A stretch of DNA of 64,000 nucleotides from Streptomyces sp. NRRL S-455 (GTDB lineage: Bacteria > Actinomycetota > Actinomycetes > Streptomycetales > Streptomycetaceae). Each line of letters starts with the position of its first letter. The first letter of the stretch is position 1. The position numbers were made by a program, and so were the translations under genes. Below are positions 34,063 to 43,539 of the stretch, one piece after another. Location of the stretch: NCBI RefSeq assembly GCF_000717875.1, contig NZ_JOCT01000001.1, forward strand, positions 501,916-565,915, read 5' to 3'. Below the pieces are notes generated by a model, which made no database searches, was not told the DNA's origin, and saw only the letters and a program-made list of their open reading frames with translations.

Positions 34063-35580
34063 TCAGCCCAGCGACACAGGCTCCGGCAGCCCCACCGGCC
34101 AGCTGTGCACCGGGTCCCCCTGGTGCATCAACTCGCGGTAACGCCGGGTCGTCGCGGCCAGCGCGGCCTGACGCGTATGGCCGGCGTCCAGCGCCTTGTG
34201 GAACGTGGCGGCCTGCCAGCTCGCCCCGTTCACCCTGCGCCGGCACCGTTCCTCGATCACGCCCAGGTACAGGTCGCGGTCGGCCGGCTCGACCCCCCAC
34301 GCGTCCAGCCCGGCCTCCGCGAGCGGCAGCAGTTCGTCCCGCACCAGGCTGACCGCGTCGACCTGCCCGGTGCCGCCGTACCGGCCGCGGCGCGGCCAGG
34401 TGAAGCGGGCGTCGATGCCGTCCTTGCACGCGGCGTCGAAGTTGGCGGCGGCAGCCTCGAACGGCAGCCGGGTCCACACCGGCCGGGATTCCTCGGCGAG
34501 GGCGCGGACGAGGCCGTAGTAGAAGGCCGCGTTGGCGACGACGTCGATGACGGTGGGCCCGGCGGGCAGTACACGGTTCTCCACGCGCAGGTGCGGGACG
34601 CCGTCGGCGACGCCGTAGACCGGGCGGTTCCAGCGGTAGATCGTGCCGTTGTGCAGGACCAGCTCCGCGAGCGCCGGGACACCGCCCTGGTCGAGTACCT
34701 CGAGCGGGTCCTCGTCGTCGCAGATCGGCAGCAACGCCGGGTAGTAGCGCAGGTTCTCCTCGAAGAGGTCGTACGCCGAAGTGACCCAGCGCTCCCCGAA
34801 CCAGGTACGCGGCCGGACGCCCTGGGCCTGGAGCTCGGGCGGGCGGGTGTCGGTGGACTGCTGGAACAGAGGAGGCCGCGACTCGCGCCACAGCTCGTGA
34901 CCGAAGAGGAACGGCGAGTTGGCGCCGACGGCGATCTGCGCGGCGGCGACCGCCTGGGCCGCGTTCCACACGTCGGCGAAGCGGGCCGGGGTGACCTGGA
35001 GGTGCAGTTGCACGGAGGTGCAGGCGGCCTCCGGCGCGATCGACTTGGAGGTGCAGGTGAGGTGCTCCACGCCGGCGATGTCGAGCGTGAACTCCTCGCC
35101 CCGGGCGGCCACGATCTGGTCGTTGAGGAGGGTGTAGCGGTCGACGTCCGAGAGGTTCGACGACACCAGGTCGTCGCGGTCGAGGGTCGGCAGAATGCCG
35201 GTCATCACGATTCCCGCGTCAACCTCACCGGCTTTCCGGTCGGCATATGCCAGTGACGTACGGAGTTCCTCCGCGAGCCGGTCGAATACCCGGCCACCCA
35301 GACGGTGTGGAGGAATGTTGACTTCCAGGTTGAACATGGCGAGTTCTGTTTGGAAATCGCGGCTCGCGATCCGTTCGAGGACCTGCGCGTTCAACATTTT
35401 CGGCATGCCGTCGGCGCCCGCGAGATTCAGCTCGATCTCCAGCCCCATGAGGTTCTTGGGGCGGTCGAACCGCTTCTCCGCCAGGAGCCGCTCCAAGCCC
35501 GTCAGGCACCGACGGAGCTTGTCGCGGTAGCGCTGGCGATCGGACAGGTCGAACCGGCCTGCCACGACCTTCTCCCCCAT
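34063..35580 (-). CDS. glutamate-cysteine ligase family (GCS2) protein
   Basis: A 505-residue member of the carboxylate-amine ligase/glutamate-cysteine ligase family. NLMGLEIELNL holds the metal-binding Glu pair, EVNIPPHRLGG and QLHLQVTPARFAD follow, and HLRVENRVLPAGPT is the later ATP/metal signature. Related actinobacterial proteins include EgtA, the first enzyme of ergothioneine synthesis, but this gene lacks ergothioneine neighbours, so its amine partner is open. ATG at 35580. No signal peptide. Cytosolic. Confidence 0.88.
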   Translation of the reverse strand: MGEKVVAGRFDLSDRQRYRDKLRRCLTGLERLLAEKRFDRPKNLMGLEIELNLAGADGMPKMLNAQVLERIASRDFQTELAMFNLEVNIPPHRLGGRVFDRLAEELRTSLAYADRKAGEVDAGIVMTGILPTLDRDDLVSSNLSDVDRYTLLNDQIVAARGEEFTLDIAGVEHLTCTSKSIAPEAACTSVQLHLQVTPARFADVWNAAQAVAAAQIAVGANSPFLFGHELWRESRPPLFQQSTDTRPPELQAQGVRPRTWFGERWVTSAYDLFEENLRYYPALLPICDDEDPLEVLDQGGVPALAELVLHNGTIYRWNRPVYGVADGVPHLRVENRVLPAGPTVIDVVANAAFYYGLVRALAEESRPVWTRLPFEAAAANFDAACKDGIDARFTWPRRGRYGGTGQVDAVSLVRDELLPLAEAGLDAWGVEPADRDLYLGVIEERCRRRVNGASWQAATFHKALDAGHTRQAALAATTRRYRELMHQGDPVHSWPVGLPEPVSLG

Positions 35581-36134
35581 CGATGCGTCCCTCCTCGAAT
35601 GATGCGGGCCGAAGATCCGGCCGGCGGGGTCCCGGTCAGGTGGAGGATGCCCAGCGAAAGCGATCGATAACGTCCCGGAGGGGGCCGCTGACCGCTACGC
35701 TGGCCACGTGTAACCGGTGGCACATTCACTCGGCATGCCACAGAGGCCCGGGTTTTCGGTTCTGTGAAGTCGTGAAAAACGCCGACAAGAATGGGCCGAC
35801 CACCTCGCGGACATTCGCCGAGGTCATCGCCGCACACCCACGCCCGGAATCGGGATAATTCTCGCGTATCGCCGACCGAATGTACCCTTGTTCTACTCAC
35901 CGGAAACGACTAGACGAAACACAGTCTGAACCCGTGTCGTATAAACTCCGCGAACAGGCAGTAGGTTGGCGCCCTCGGTCGACGGGTCCTGCCGTCGAGG
36001 CGGTGTTCCACGGACCCCACCCCCCTCTCGTTCTTGAGACCCCCGGCCCCTGCCTCTGTCCACCCTCGTGAGCAGACAGCGCCGTCCGCCCCCGCCCTCG
36101 TGCCACCGTGCCTTTGAATGAGAGGCGACCCACC
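35581..36134. other. 554-base non-coding region, lower GC
   Basis: The longest gap in the window. The part from about 35690 to 35960 is richer in A and T than its surroundings. The only reading frames in it are short; the end of one (AEVIAAHPRPESG, ending 35858) has no supporting start or family. The sequence is more likely regulatory than coding. No known RNA family or strong hairpin was recognised. Confidence 0.4.
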
Positions 36135-36719
36135 ATGCCGCTGCATGTCCCTCCGGCTCCCGTGCCCGCGCTCCGATCCGTCCTCACCGCGCTCTCCTCG
36201 CCCACCGCTGTGCACGAGGCCAGAACGCCCTCCCTGCTCCGCGCCCAGGGACCCGCCTCGCCCGAGCTCCCCCTGCCCGTGCACGTCCTCGACCGGGTCA
36301 CGGCCGAGGGTGTCTCGGCCACCCGGCTGGCCGGGTGGCGTTTCCTGATCCGCTGCGGCGACCGTTCGGTGGCCGCAGCCGAGACCATGCTGACCCCCGA
36401 CGGCTGGGCCTTCTCCCATTTCTTCGAAGGCCCGTACATCACCTCCACCGAGCGCGCCCTGCGGCAGGCCGAGACGATGCCGCAGCCGTACCAGCCCCGC
36501 CTGCTGTCGGTACCCAGCCTGTACATGCTGACGCTCTGGCTGCACGAGGACTGCACCGCGGACGGCGCTGTCGGTCATCCCGCCGCCACCGACCTGCTCG
36601 TCCCGCTGGCCCCGGCGCCTCCCGGCATCGCGGCCCACCGGCCGCACCGCGTCGCCGAACTGCTCCCGGTGCTGACCCACCGGGCGACTCCGGGACGTCT
36701 GCTCGGCTCACCCGCCTGA
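36135..36719 (+). CDS. conserved hypothetical protein
   Basis: A 194-residue protein of no recognised domain. The middle part, GWRFLIRCGDRSVAAAETML then GWAFSHFFEGPYITSTERAL, and LSVPSLYMLTLWLHEDC look structured, whereas both ends are Pro/Ala-rich. ATG at 36135 follows GAGAGGCGACC. It resembles a Streptomyces-restricted family. The gap upstream and the twin palindromes downstream suggest that it and the DUF5999 gene sit in a regulated patch. Confidence 0.75.
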   Translation: MPLHVPPAPVPALRSVLTALSSPTAVHEARTPSLLRAQGPASPELPLPVHVLDRVTAEGVSATRLAGWRFLIRCGDRSVAAAETMLTPDGWAFSHFFEGPYITSTERALRQAETMPQPYQPRLLSVPSLYMLTLWLHEDCTADGAVGHPAATDLLVPLAPAPPGIAAHRPHRVAELLPVLTHRATPGRLLGSPA

Positions 36720-36785
36720 AGCGCACCCCGCGAAGATTCCACGCCCCGTCGCCGAATTCCCGGCGGCGGGGCAGACCTTTTGCTC

Positions 36786-36817
36786 GCTCGTACGAGCATC
36801 CAATAGCTCGTACGAGC
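36786..36817. promoter_or_regulatory. twin 12-bp palindromes GCTCGTACGAGC
   Basis: GCTCGTACGAGC is a perfect 12-bp palindrome and occurs at 36786-36797 and again at 36806-36817, 20 bases apart start to start, about two helical turns. Two dimers could bind on the same face of the helix. It lies in the 395-base gap (36720-37114) between the hypothetical gene and DUF5999. The rest of that gap shows no gene with certainty. Confidence 0.65.
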
Positions 36818-37114
36818 CAGAAACGGCCTCTGGTCCAACCGAACTAGCCCCATTCGGCCACCACGAACCACCCGAAGTGACAGTCCAGTTGGGGTGAACC
36901 GTCCGCGCGGGTGACGCGTCATGAACCTATGAGAAGCGGTGCTGCGAAATCCCTGCGGATAGACGCCCGTGGGGCAACACTGGGTTCCGACGACTTCAAC
37001 GGGGGGGCGGCCATGAACGACACTTCTAGCCGCGGAACAAAGACCACAGCGGACTCAGCCGACTCGGTCGGTTCGGTCATCTCATCCATCACGCCAGAGC
37101 GAAAGATCCCACCC

Positions 37115-37321
37115 ATGTGCCAGCACCAGACACCGTGCCCCTCCGCAGACTCCGCCGACCGGGAGTCCGCCCGCCTCGTGGCGCACCACCCGGAGCAGGG
37201 GTGGAGCCTGCTGTGCAACGGCGTGGTGCTCTTCGAGGACACCGGTGAGCTGCTGCCGGACGGCCGGGTCATCGCCCCTCACCGTCCGCTGGCAAGTGGC
37301 CAGGTGATGACGGCGGCCTGA
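37115..37321 (+). CDS. DUF5999 family protein
   Basis: A 68-residue protein starting MCQHQTPCPSADSADRESAR and ending in VVLFEDTGELLPDGRVIAP. The N-terminal Cys/His cluster (C2, H4, C8) could bind a metal. The family is widespread in Streptomyces and of unknown function. ATG at 37115 gives the usual family length. An ATG at 37014, after GGGGGGCGG, would add 34 Ser/Thr/Asp-rich residues and is a real alternative. A hairpin at 37361-37394 follows. Confidence 0.85.
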   Translation: MCQHQTPCPSADSADRESARLVAHHPEQGWSLLCNGVVLFEDTGELLPDGRVIAPHRPLASGQVMTAA

Positions 37322-37360
37322 GAGCCGCGGGGCGGAGTGAGGTCCGCCCGCAGACACAGA

Positions 37361-37394
37361 GGGGCCGGCCACGGGACATCCGCGAACCGGCCCC
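37361..37394 (+). terminator. hairpin terminator after DUF5999
   Basis: GGGGCCGG (37361-37368) pairs with CCGGCCCC (37387-37394) around an 18-base loop, 40 bases past the DUF5999 stop. Confidence 0.55.
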
Positions 37395-37493
37395 GACGCA
37401 TGTCAGGGCGTCGTCACTGCCTGTCACCCCTCGCGACGTGCCGTTTCATGGCTCGCACTCCTTCCCCCCGATGCCCGGTTTCCGGAAGACTCC

Positions 37494-37504
37494 TGGAAGT
37501 TTCG
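37494..37504. promoter_or_regulatory. candidate LacI auto-operator (CGAAAGTTTCG-like)
   Basis: TGGAAGTTTCG matches 9 of 11 bases of CGAAAGTTTCG, the site found before the sugar-transport operon. It lies 29 bases before the lacI start, fitting autoregulation. Weaker than the other two copies. Confidence 0.45.
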
Positions 37505-37532
37505 CGGTCATGCGCCGACGGAGGTGGGGCAA

Positions 37533-38567
37533 GTGGCAGGACGTGAGACCGACGCCGGGGGCAAGGTCACGATCACGGAGATCGCCCGGCAGGCCGGTGT
37601 GTCCGTACCGACCGTGTCCCGGGTCGTCAACGGCCGGTCCGACGTGTCGCCGCAGACCCGGGCCCGCGTCGAGGACCTGCTGCGCCGGCACGGCTACCGC
37701 AAGCGCCCTGCCGCCCCGGGCACCCGTGCCGCCCTGCTCGACCTGGTCTTCAACGACCTCGACAGCCCCTGGGCCGTGGAGATCATCCGTGGGGTCGAGG
37801 AGGTCGCACACGCCGCCGGGGTCGGCACGGTGGTGTCGGCGATCCACGGGCGTTCGGGCGACGCCCGCGAGTGGATGCGCAACCTGCGATCCCGTGCCTC
37901 CGACGGTGTCATCCTCGTCACCTCCGCTCTGGAACCCACGCTGCACGAGGAGTTGCGGATTCTCGGCGTGCCCCTGGTCGTCGTCGACCCGGCGGGCTCA
38001 CCCACCCTCGACGCACCCACCATCGGAGCCGCGAACTGGTCGGGCGGCATGGCGGCCACCGAGCACCTGCTCTCGCTGGGCCACCGCCGGATCGGCCTGA
38101 TCGCGGGTCCGCCACGGCTGTTGTGCTCGCGGGCCCGGCTGGACGGTTACCGCGCGGCCCTGGAAGGCGCCGGCGTCGCGATGGACGACTCCCTCGTCGT
38201 GCCCGGCGACTTCCGCCCCGAGTCCGGCTTCACCGCCTGCGGCGCCCTCCTCGACCTGCCCGAGCCGCCGACCGCCGTGTTCGCGGCCAGCGACCAGATG
38301 GCTCTCGGCGCGATCGAGGCACTGCGCCGGCGCGGTCTGCGGGTGCCGCAGGACATGAGCGTGGTCGGTTTCGACGACCTTCCGGAAGTCCGCTGGTCGG
38401 CACCGCCACTGACCACGATCCGCCAGCCCCTGGCCGACATGGGCAAGCTCGCTGTCCGTACGGTGCTCCGCCTGGCCCACGACGAACGACCGGATTCCCC
38501 TCGAGTGGAACTGGGAACGGACCTGGTGGTAAGGGCGAGCACGGCCCCTCCGCCGACGGCCGGCTGA
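37533..38567 (+). CDS. LacI-family regulator of the xylan locus
   Basis: A 344-residue LacI/GalR repressor. The HTH is KVTITEIARQAGVSVPTVSR with the hinge helix VVNGRSDVSPQTRARVEDLL. The sugar-binding domain has LGHRRIGLIAGP and VVGFDDLPEVRWSAPPLTTI. GTG at 37533 is chosen since GGAGG (37520-37524) is eight bases away. It is convergent with the xylanase-transport operon and CGAAA-type sites lie at both promoters. It resembles BxlR-type regulators in context; the inducer is probably a xylo-oligosaccharide. Confidence 0.92.
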   Translation: MAGRETDAGGKVTITEIARQAGVSVPTVSRVVNGRSDVSPQTRARVEDLLRRHGYRKRPAAPGTRAALLDLVFNDLDSPWAVEIIRGVEEVAHAAGVGTVVSAIHGRSGDAREWMRNLRSRASDGVILVTSALEPTLHEELRILGVPLVVVDPAGSPTLDAPTIGAANWSGGMAATEHLLSLGHRRIGLIAGPPRLLCSRARLDGYRAALEGAGVAMDDSLVVPGDFRPESGFTACGALLDLPEPPTAVFAASDQMALGAIEALRRRGLRVPQDMSVVGFDDLPEVRWSAPPLTTIRQPLADMGKLAVRTVLRLAHDERPDSPRVELGTDLVVRASTAPPPTAG

Positions 38568-38840
38568 CGGCCCGACGGCGCCCGGCCGGCCCCTCACCGA
38601 CCTGCCCGCCCGACCTCTGCGCCGCGTCCGGCCGCCCCCGTCGCGGCCCTCGGCGTCGGCTCTGACGACGCCCACCGACGCGATCTCGTCGGAGACACCC
38701 GATGGCGCCCGCCTGGGCCGCCCCGCGCTACTCACCGCCGAACCGCGCACCCCTCACCGACCGAGCTCCCCCGACTCGACGTCACCGGACGTCGCCCGGC
38801 TCCGGGCGGCACAGGGCCGGCGGGGCGCCACCCGCCCCCG

Positions 38841-39962
<1,122 letters not shown>

Positions 39963-40802
39963 TCAGCCCTTCGTGGCGCCCGCGGTGAGGCCGCCGACGA
40001 GCTGACGCTCGGCGACCGAGTAGAAGGCGAGTGCGGGGACCATGGCCAGCACCAGATAGGCGAAGACCTTGGCGTACTCGGCGGAGTACTGCCCCTGGAA
40101 CTGCTGGACGCCGATCGGCAGGGTCCACCACTGCGCGTCGGTGAACACCAGCAGCGGAAGGAAGAAGTTGTTCCAGCTGGTGACGACGGCCAGCACGGAG
40201 ACGGTGCCGAGCGCGGGCCGCGCCATGGGCAGTAGCACCCGCCAGAAGAAGCCGAAGGGCGTGCATCCGTCGAGCGTGGCCGCCTCCTCCAGCTCACCGG
40301 GGATCTGCCGGAAGAAACCACGCAGGATGATGATGGTCATCGGCAGCCCGAAGGCAGCCTGCGGAAGAATCACGCCGAGGGGGTTGTCCAGCAGGTCCAG
40401 GGAGCGCAACAGAAGGAACAGCGGCAGGGCGGCCACCGCGAAGGGGAACATCAGCCCCATCGTGAACAGCGTGAACAGCATCTCCCGGCCCCGGAAGGCG
40501 AACCGGGCGAAGGAGAAGGCCGACAGCGCGGAGACCGCGACGACCAGAACGGTCGTGCCGACCGCGATCAGCGTGCTGTTGCCGATCAGCCGCCAGAAGT
40601 CCCCCGAGCCGAGGATGCCGGTGTAGTTGGAGGTCACCCACGACTCGGGCAGCCCGACCGGGTTGCGGGAGAGCTCGTCGGTGGTCTTGAAGCCGGAGAG
40701 CGCGGCGTAGATCAGGGGGACGGCCATGACCGCCCCGACGACGATCAGGACGAAGTGCAGCGGAAGGTTCCGCCCCTTACGTACCTTCTGACTGGCGGTC
40801 AC
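39963..40802 (-). CDS. sugar ABC transporter permease (MalG-type)
   Basis: A 279-residue inner-membrane permease with six helices. The EAA loop EEAATLDGCTPFGFFWRVLL contacts the ATPase. Its start overlaps the stop of the upstream permease by four bases (ATGA). Together with the preceding permease and binding protein it imports an oligosaccharide. The ATPase is not encoded here and is probably the shared MsiK of Streptomyces. Xylo-oligosaccharides are the likely cargo, given the adjacent xylanase; this is inferred. Confidence 0.95.
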   Translation of the reverse strand: MTASQKVRKGRNLPLHFVLIVVGAVMAVPLIYAALSGFKTTDELSRNPVGLPESWVTSNYTGILGSGDFWRLIGNSTLIAVGTTVLVVAVSALSAFSFARFAFRGREMLFTLFTMGLMFPFAVAALPLFLLLRSLDLLDNPLGVILPQAAFGLPMTIIILRGFFRQIPGELEEAATLDGCTPFGFFWRVLLPMARPALGTVSVLAVVTSWNNFFLPLLVFTDAQWWTLPIGVQQFQGQYSAEYAKVFAYLVLAMVPALAFYSVAERQLVGGLTAGATKG

Positions 40803-41797
40803 TTACCGTCACCCCGCATGGTCGTGGTGGCCCCTTCCAGGTCGCGCCGGAGCACGAACCGCTGGTAGGCGAGGGCGAAGACGAGGCTGATGCCGAACAT
40901 GACCACGCTGATCGCGCTGGCGTAGCCGACCTGGTAGCGCTTGAAGCCGTACTGGAACATGGTCACGGCCATGGTCTCGGAGTGGTGGTCCGGGCCGCCC
41001 GCGGTGGTCACCCACACCAGGTCGAAGAGCTGGATGGCCCCGATGACCGACAGGAAGACGCTGATCCGCAGGGTGGGCGCGAGCAGCGGCAGCGTCACGT
41101 TCCGGAAGCGCTGCCAGGGACCGGCCCCGTCGATGAGCGCCGCCTCCGTCAGCTCCCTGGGCACCGCCTGGAGCCCGGCCAGGTACAGCATCATGTGGAA
41201 GCCGAAGTACTTCCAGGTCATGACCAGGAACAGGGTCGCCATGACGGTGGACGGATCGGCGAACCACTCCCCGCCGAGCCCCTCGAGCCCGACCTTGCCG
41301 AGGATCTGGTCGGCGAAGCCGTCGTCCGGGGCGAAAATCATGCCGAACAGGATTCCGGTGATGGCCTCGGACAGGACGTACGGGGCGAAGAACAGCATCC
41401 GGTAGACCGCCCTGCCACGCATCCGCTGGTTGAGCAGAACGGCCATGGCCAGTGCGAACGGCAACTGGATCGCGACCGACAGCACCACCAGCACCAGACA
41501 GCGCCACAGGTCGCCCAGGAAGATCTCGTCCTGGAAGAGCCGGGTGAAGTTCTCGCCGCCGACGTAGTCGGAGGGCATTCCGAAGCCGCCCCAGCGGAAG
41601 AAAGCGGCGTACAGGGCGAACAGCATCGGCAGCAGGACGAGCCCCATGAACAGCACCAGGGCGGGGAGCTGGAAGCCGACCGCCGTCAGCCAGTTGAGCG
41701 CGCGGCGCCGGGCGCGGCCCGTGGCCCGGTCCTCGGCCGGAGGCGGCAGGACGGCGCCGGGGCCGGTCCGTTTGTCCGGCAGGAACGTGGAGGTCAT
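40799..41797 (-). CDS. sugar ABC transporter permease (MalF-type)
   Basis: A 332-residue permease with six helices. The first (LNWLTAVGFQLPALVLFMGL) follows a short cytoplasmic N-terminus. The EAA loop TEAALIDGAGPWQRFRNVTL is intact. It lies six bases after the binding-protein stop and overlaps the next permease start by four bases, so all three are one translational unit. Partner ATPase not encoded nearby. Confidence 0.95.
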   Translation of the reverse strand: MTSTFLPDKRTGPGAVLPPPAEDRATGRARRRALNWLTAVGFQLPALVLFMGLVLLPMLFALYAAFFRWGGFGMPSDYVGGENFTRLFQDEIFLGDLWRCLVLVVLSVAIQLPFALAMAVLLNQRMRGRAVYRMLFFAPYVLSEAITGILFGMIFAPDDGFADQILGKVGLEGLGGEWFADPSTVMATLFLVMTWKYFGFHMMLYLAGLQAVPRELTEAALIDGAGPWQRFRNVTLPLLAPTLRISVFLSVIGAIQLFDLVWVTTAGGPDHHSETMAVTMFQYGFKRYQVGYASAISVVMFGISLVFALAYQRFVLRRDLEGATTTMRGDGK

Positions 41798-41803
41798 CGC
41801 GGG

Positions 41804-43099
41804 CTACTGCTCTTCCTTCGCGGTCCTGGTGACCGACTGGGCGACCTGCGCGGGCGACTTGGAGCCGGAGATCAGGGCGGCGACGCTGTCGTTGACCTCC
41901 TGGCCGACGGCGGGCGCGTACGCCTGGTCGAGGTAGAGCTGGAAGCCGGTGGACTTCTTCAACTGCTCCTGCACGGACTTGATGTTGGGGTCGGCGATGG
42001 CGCTCTCGGCCGCCGGGACGACGGGCAGGACGCCCGTCTTCTTGACCAGTTCCCGGTCGGTGGCCTCGGACGCGAAGAACTTCAGGAAGTCGACGGCCTC
42101 CTGCGGGGCGCCCCGGCGCAGGGCGTGCCCGCCGCCTCCGCCGAACACCTCTGTGATGGCGCCCTTGCCGCCCTCGACCGCGGGGAACGGGAAGAAGCCG
42201 AGGTCCTTGCCCAGGCCCTTGCCCGCGTCGGCCTGCACGACGGGCGCCCACTGGCCCATGAGCTCCATGGCCGCCTTGCCGTTGCCGACGGCGGCGGCCT
42301 GCCCGGTGGGGGTGGAGTACGCGGCGCCGAGGAAGCCCTTCTGGAACGGCTGGAGGGCGACCAGTTCCTCGAGGTGCTCTCCCGCCTCGACGAAGGGGGT
42401 GCCGGTGAAGTCCTTGTCCTCGTAGGCCTTCTGGAGCGCCCCGGCACCGGCGGTCCGCATCGCCAGGTAGGCCCAGTAGTACATGCCGGGCCACTTCTCC
42501 TTGCCGGCCAGGGCGAGGGGTGTGACACCGGCGGACTTCAGCTTGCGTACGGCGTCGAGGAAACCGCTCCAGGTGGTCGGGGGTGCGCTGATGCCGGCCT
42601 TCCGGAAGAGCGCCTTGTTGTACCAGAAGCCGATCATGCCGATGTCGAACGGGATGCCGTAGGCCCTGTCGTCGATCAGGTACGGCTCCCTGGCGGCCGG
42701 CAGCAGGGCGTCGCCCCACGGCTTGGTGCTGTCCGTGAGGTCCTCGACGAGTCCGGCGTCGACCTGCTGCTTCAGTACACCGCCGCCCCAGGTGTGGAAG
42801 ATGTCGGGCAGCTTCCCTGAGGAGGTCAGGGCTGTCATCTTCGACTTGTAGGCGTCGTTCTCCAGCTGGACGATCTTGATCTTGACCTTGGGGTTCTGGG
42901 CCTCGAACTTCCGGGCGAGGGCGGCCCAGACGCTCTTGGCCGGCTCGGTGGTGGAGATGTTCCACCACTCGATCGTGGTCGTCCCCGACGACCCTCCGTC
43001 CGAGTCCCCGCCGCATGCGGTCAGTGTGGTCATCCCCAGACCGGCCGCGGCGGAGGCCGCCAGGAAGCCGCGGCGGGACAGTGCCGGGTCGCCCATCAT
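41804..43099 (-). CDS. sugar-binding lipoprotein of ABC transporter (Tat-type signal)
   Basis: A 431-residue extracellular solute-binding protein, family 1. The leader has SRRGFLAASAAAGLGMTTLT and lipobox LTAC, with twin Arg, so Tat export is likely. IEWWNISTTEP and later DIFHTWGGGVLKQQVDAGLV fit the family. ATG at 43099 has GAGGAGGGC directly before it, and a second ATG follows. The CGAAAGTTTCG operator lies nine bases upstream of the start codon. First gene of the xylan-transport operon. Confidence 0.95.
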   Translation of the reverse strand: MMGDPALSRRGFLAASAAAGLGMTTLTACGGDSDGGSSGTTTIEWWNISTTEPAKSVWAALARKFEAQNPKVKIKIVQLENDAYKSKMTALTSSGKLPDIFHTWGGGVLKQQVDAGLVEDLTDSTKPWGDALLPAAREPYLIDDRAYGIPFDIGMIGFWYNKALFRKAGISAPPTTWSGFLDAVRKLKSAGVTPLALAGKEKWPGMYYWAYLAMRTAGAGALQKAYEDKDFTGTPFVEAGEHLEELVALQPFQKGFLGAAYSTPTGQAAAVGNGKAAMELMGQWAPVVQADAGKGLGKDLGFFPFPAVEGGKGAITEVFGGGGGHALRRGAPQEAVDFLKFFASEATDRELVKKTGVLPVVPAAESAIADPNIKSVQEQLKKSTGFQLYLDQAYAPAVGQEVNDSVAALISGSKSPAQVAQSVTRTAKEEQ

Positions 43100-43107
43100 G
43101 CCCTCCT

Positions 43108-43118
43108 CGAAAGTTTCG
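43108..43118. promoter_or_regulatory. xylan-type LacI operator CGAAAGTTTCG
   Basis: CGAAAGTTTCG is the reverse complement of CGAAACTTTCG, a motif reported in front of Streptomyces xylanase genes. It lies nine bases before the binding-protein start, where a bound repressor would block transcription. The 440-base gap 43100-43539 also holds a second copy at 43228. Confidence 0.7.
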
Positions 43119-43227
43119 GATGAGATGCAGAAAGCTGCGTCGATGCCGCACCCTAGAGACAGTGGCCAAAGGGTGACAACCCCTTGTGCGTGGGATTCTC
43201 GGGTCGGTTCGAGGGCTGAGCCGGTGA

Positions 43228-43238
43228 CGAAACATTCG
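43228..43238. promoter_or_regulatory. second LacI-type operator (CGAAACATTCG)
   Basis: CGAAACATTCG differs from CGAAACTTTCG at one base. It lies 120 bases from the first copy in the same intergenic region, which would permit a repression loop. Beyond these sites and the APC ribosome site no other feature was found in the gap. Confidence 0.55.
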
Positions 43239-43539
43239 AAGTGAATGGCGAACGTTACGGAGCCGATCCCCGGGCAATCACACAGGGTGTCCATCTGCGG
43301 ACCGGCCCTGGGCGCCGTTCAACCACACGGACAGGTGGCTCGGCAGCCGACTCACACGGCCTCAGCTCGCGTTTCACCCCCGGGCCGCCCTCGCCGGAGG
43401 ACACCCGGACCAGTCTTAACGGAAGCTTGACGCCCTCAGCCCTCTCATCTCGAGGCCACAGCATCACGCTCCGCTTACGCTGATCAGGCCGTCCACAGAT
43501 GGCCGGAACCTCGTTGAGCCGTACATCGGGAGCACGTCG

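Noticed and set aside
35583..35858. A 91-codon plus-strand ORF in the long gap
   Set aside because: No ribosome site, no family, and it begins over the start of the ligase gene; a fragment near its end looks protein-like but is too short to support.
40809..43277. An 822-residue open frame on the minus strand across binding protein and permease
   Set aside because: It is in another frame of the same strand as two well-supported genes and is Arg/Gly/Pro-rich without domains.
43239..43539. A c-di-AMP (ydaO-type) riboswitch before the APC permease
   Set aside because: The conserved ydaO elements could not be found in this stretch, only the LacI-type sites nearby.
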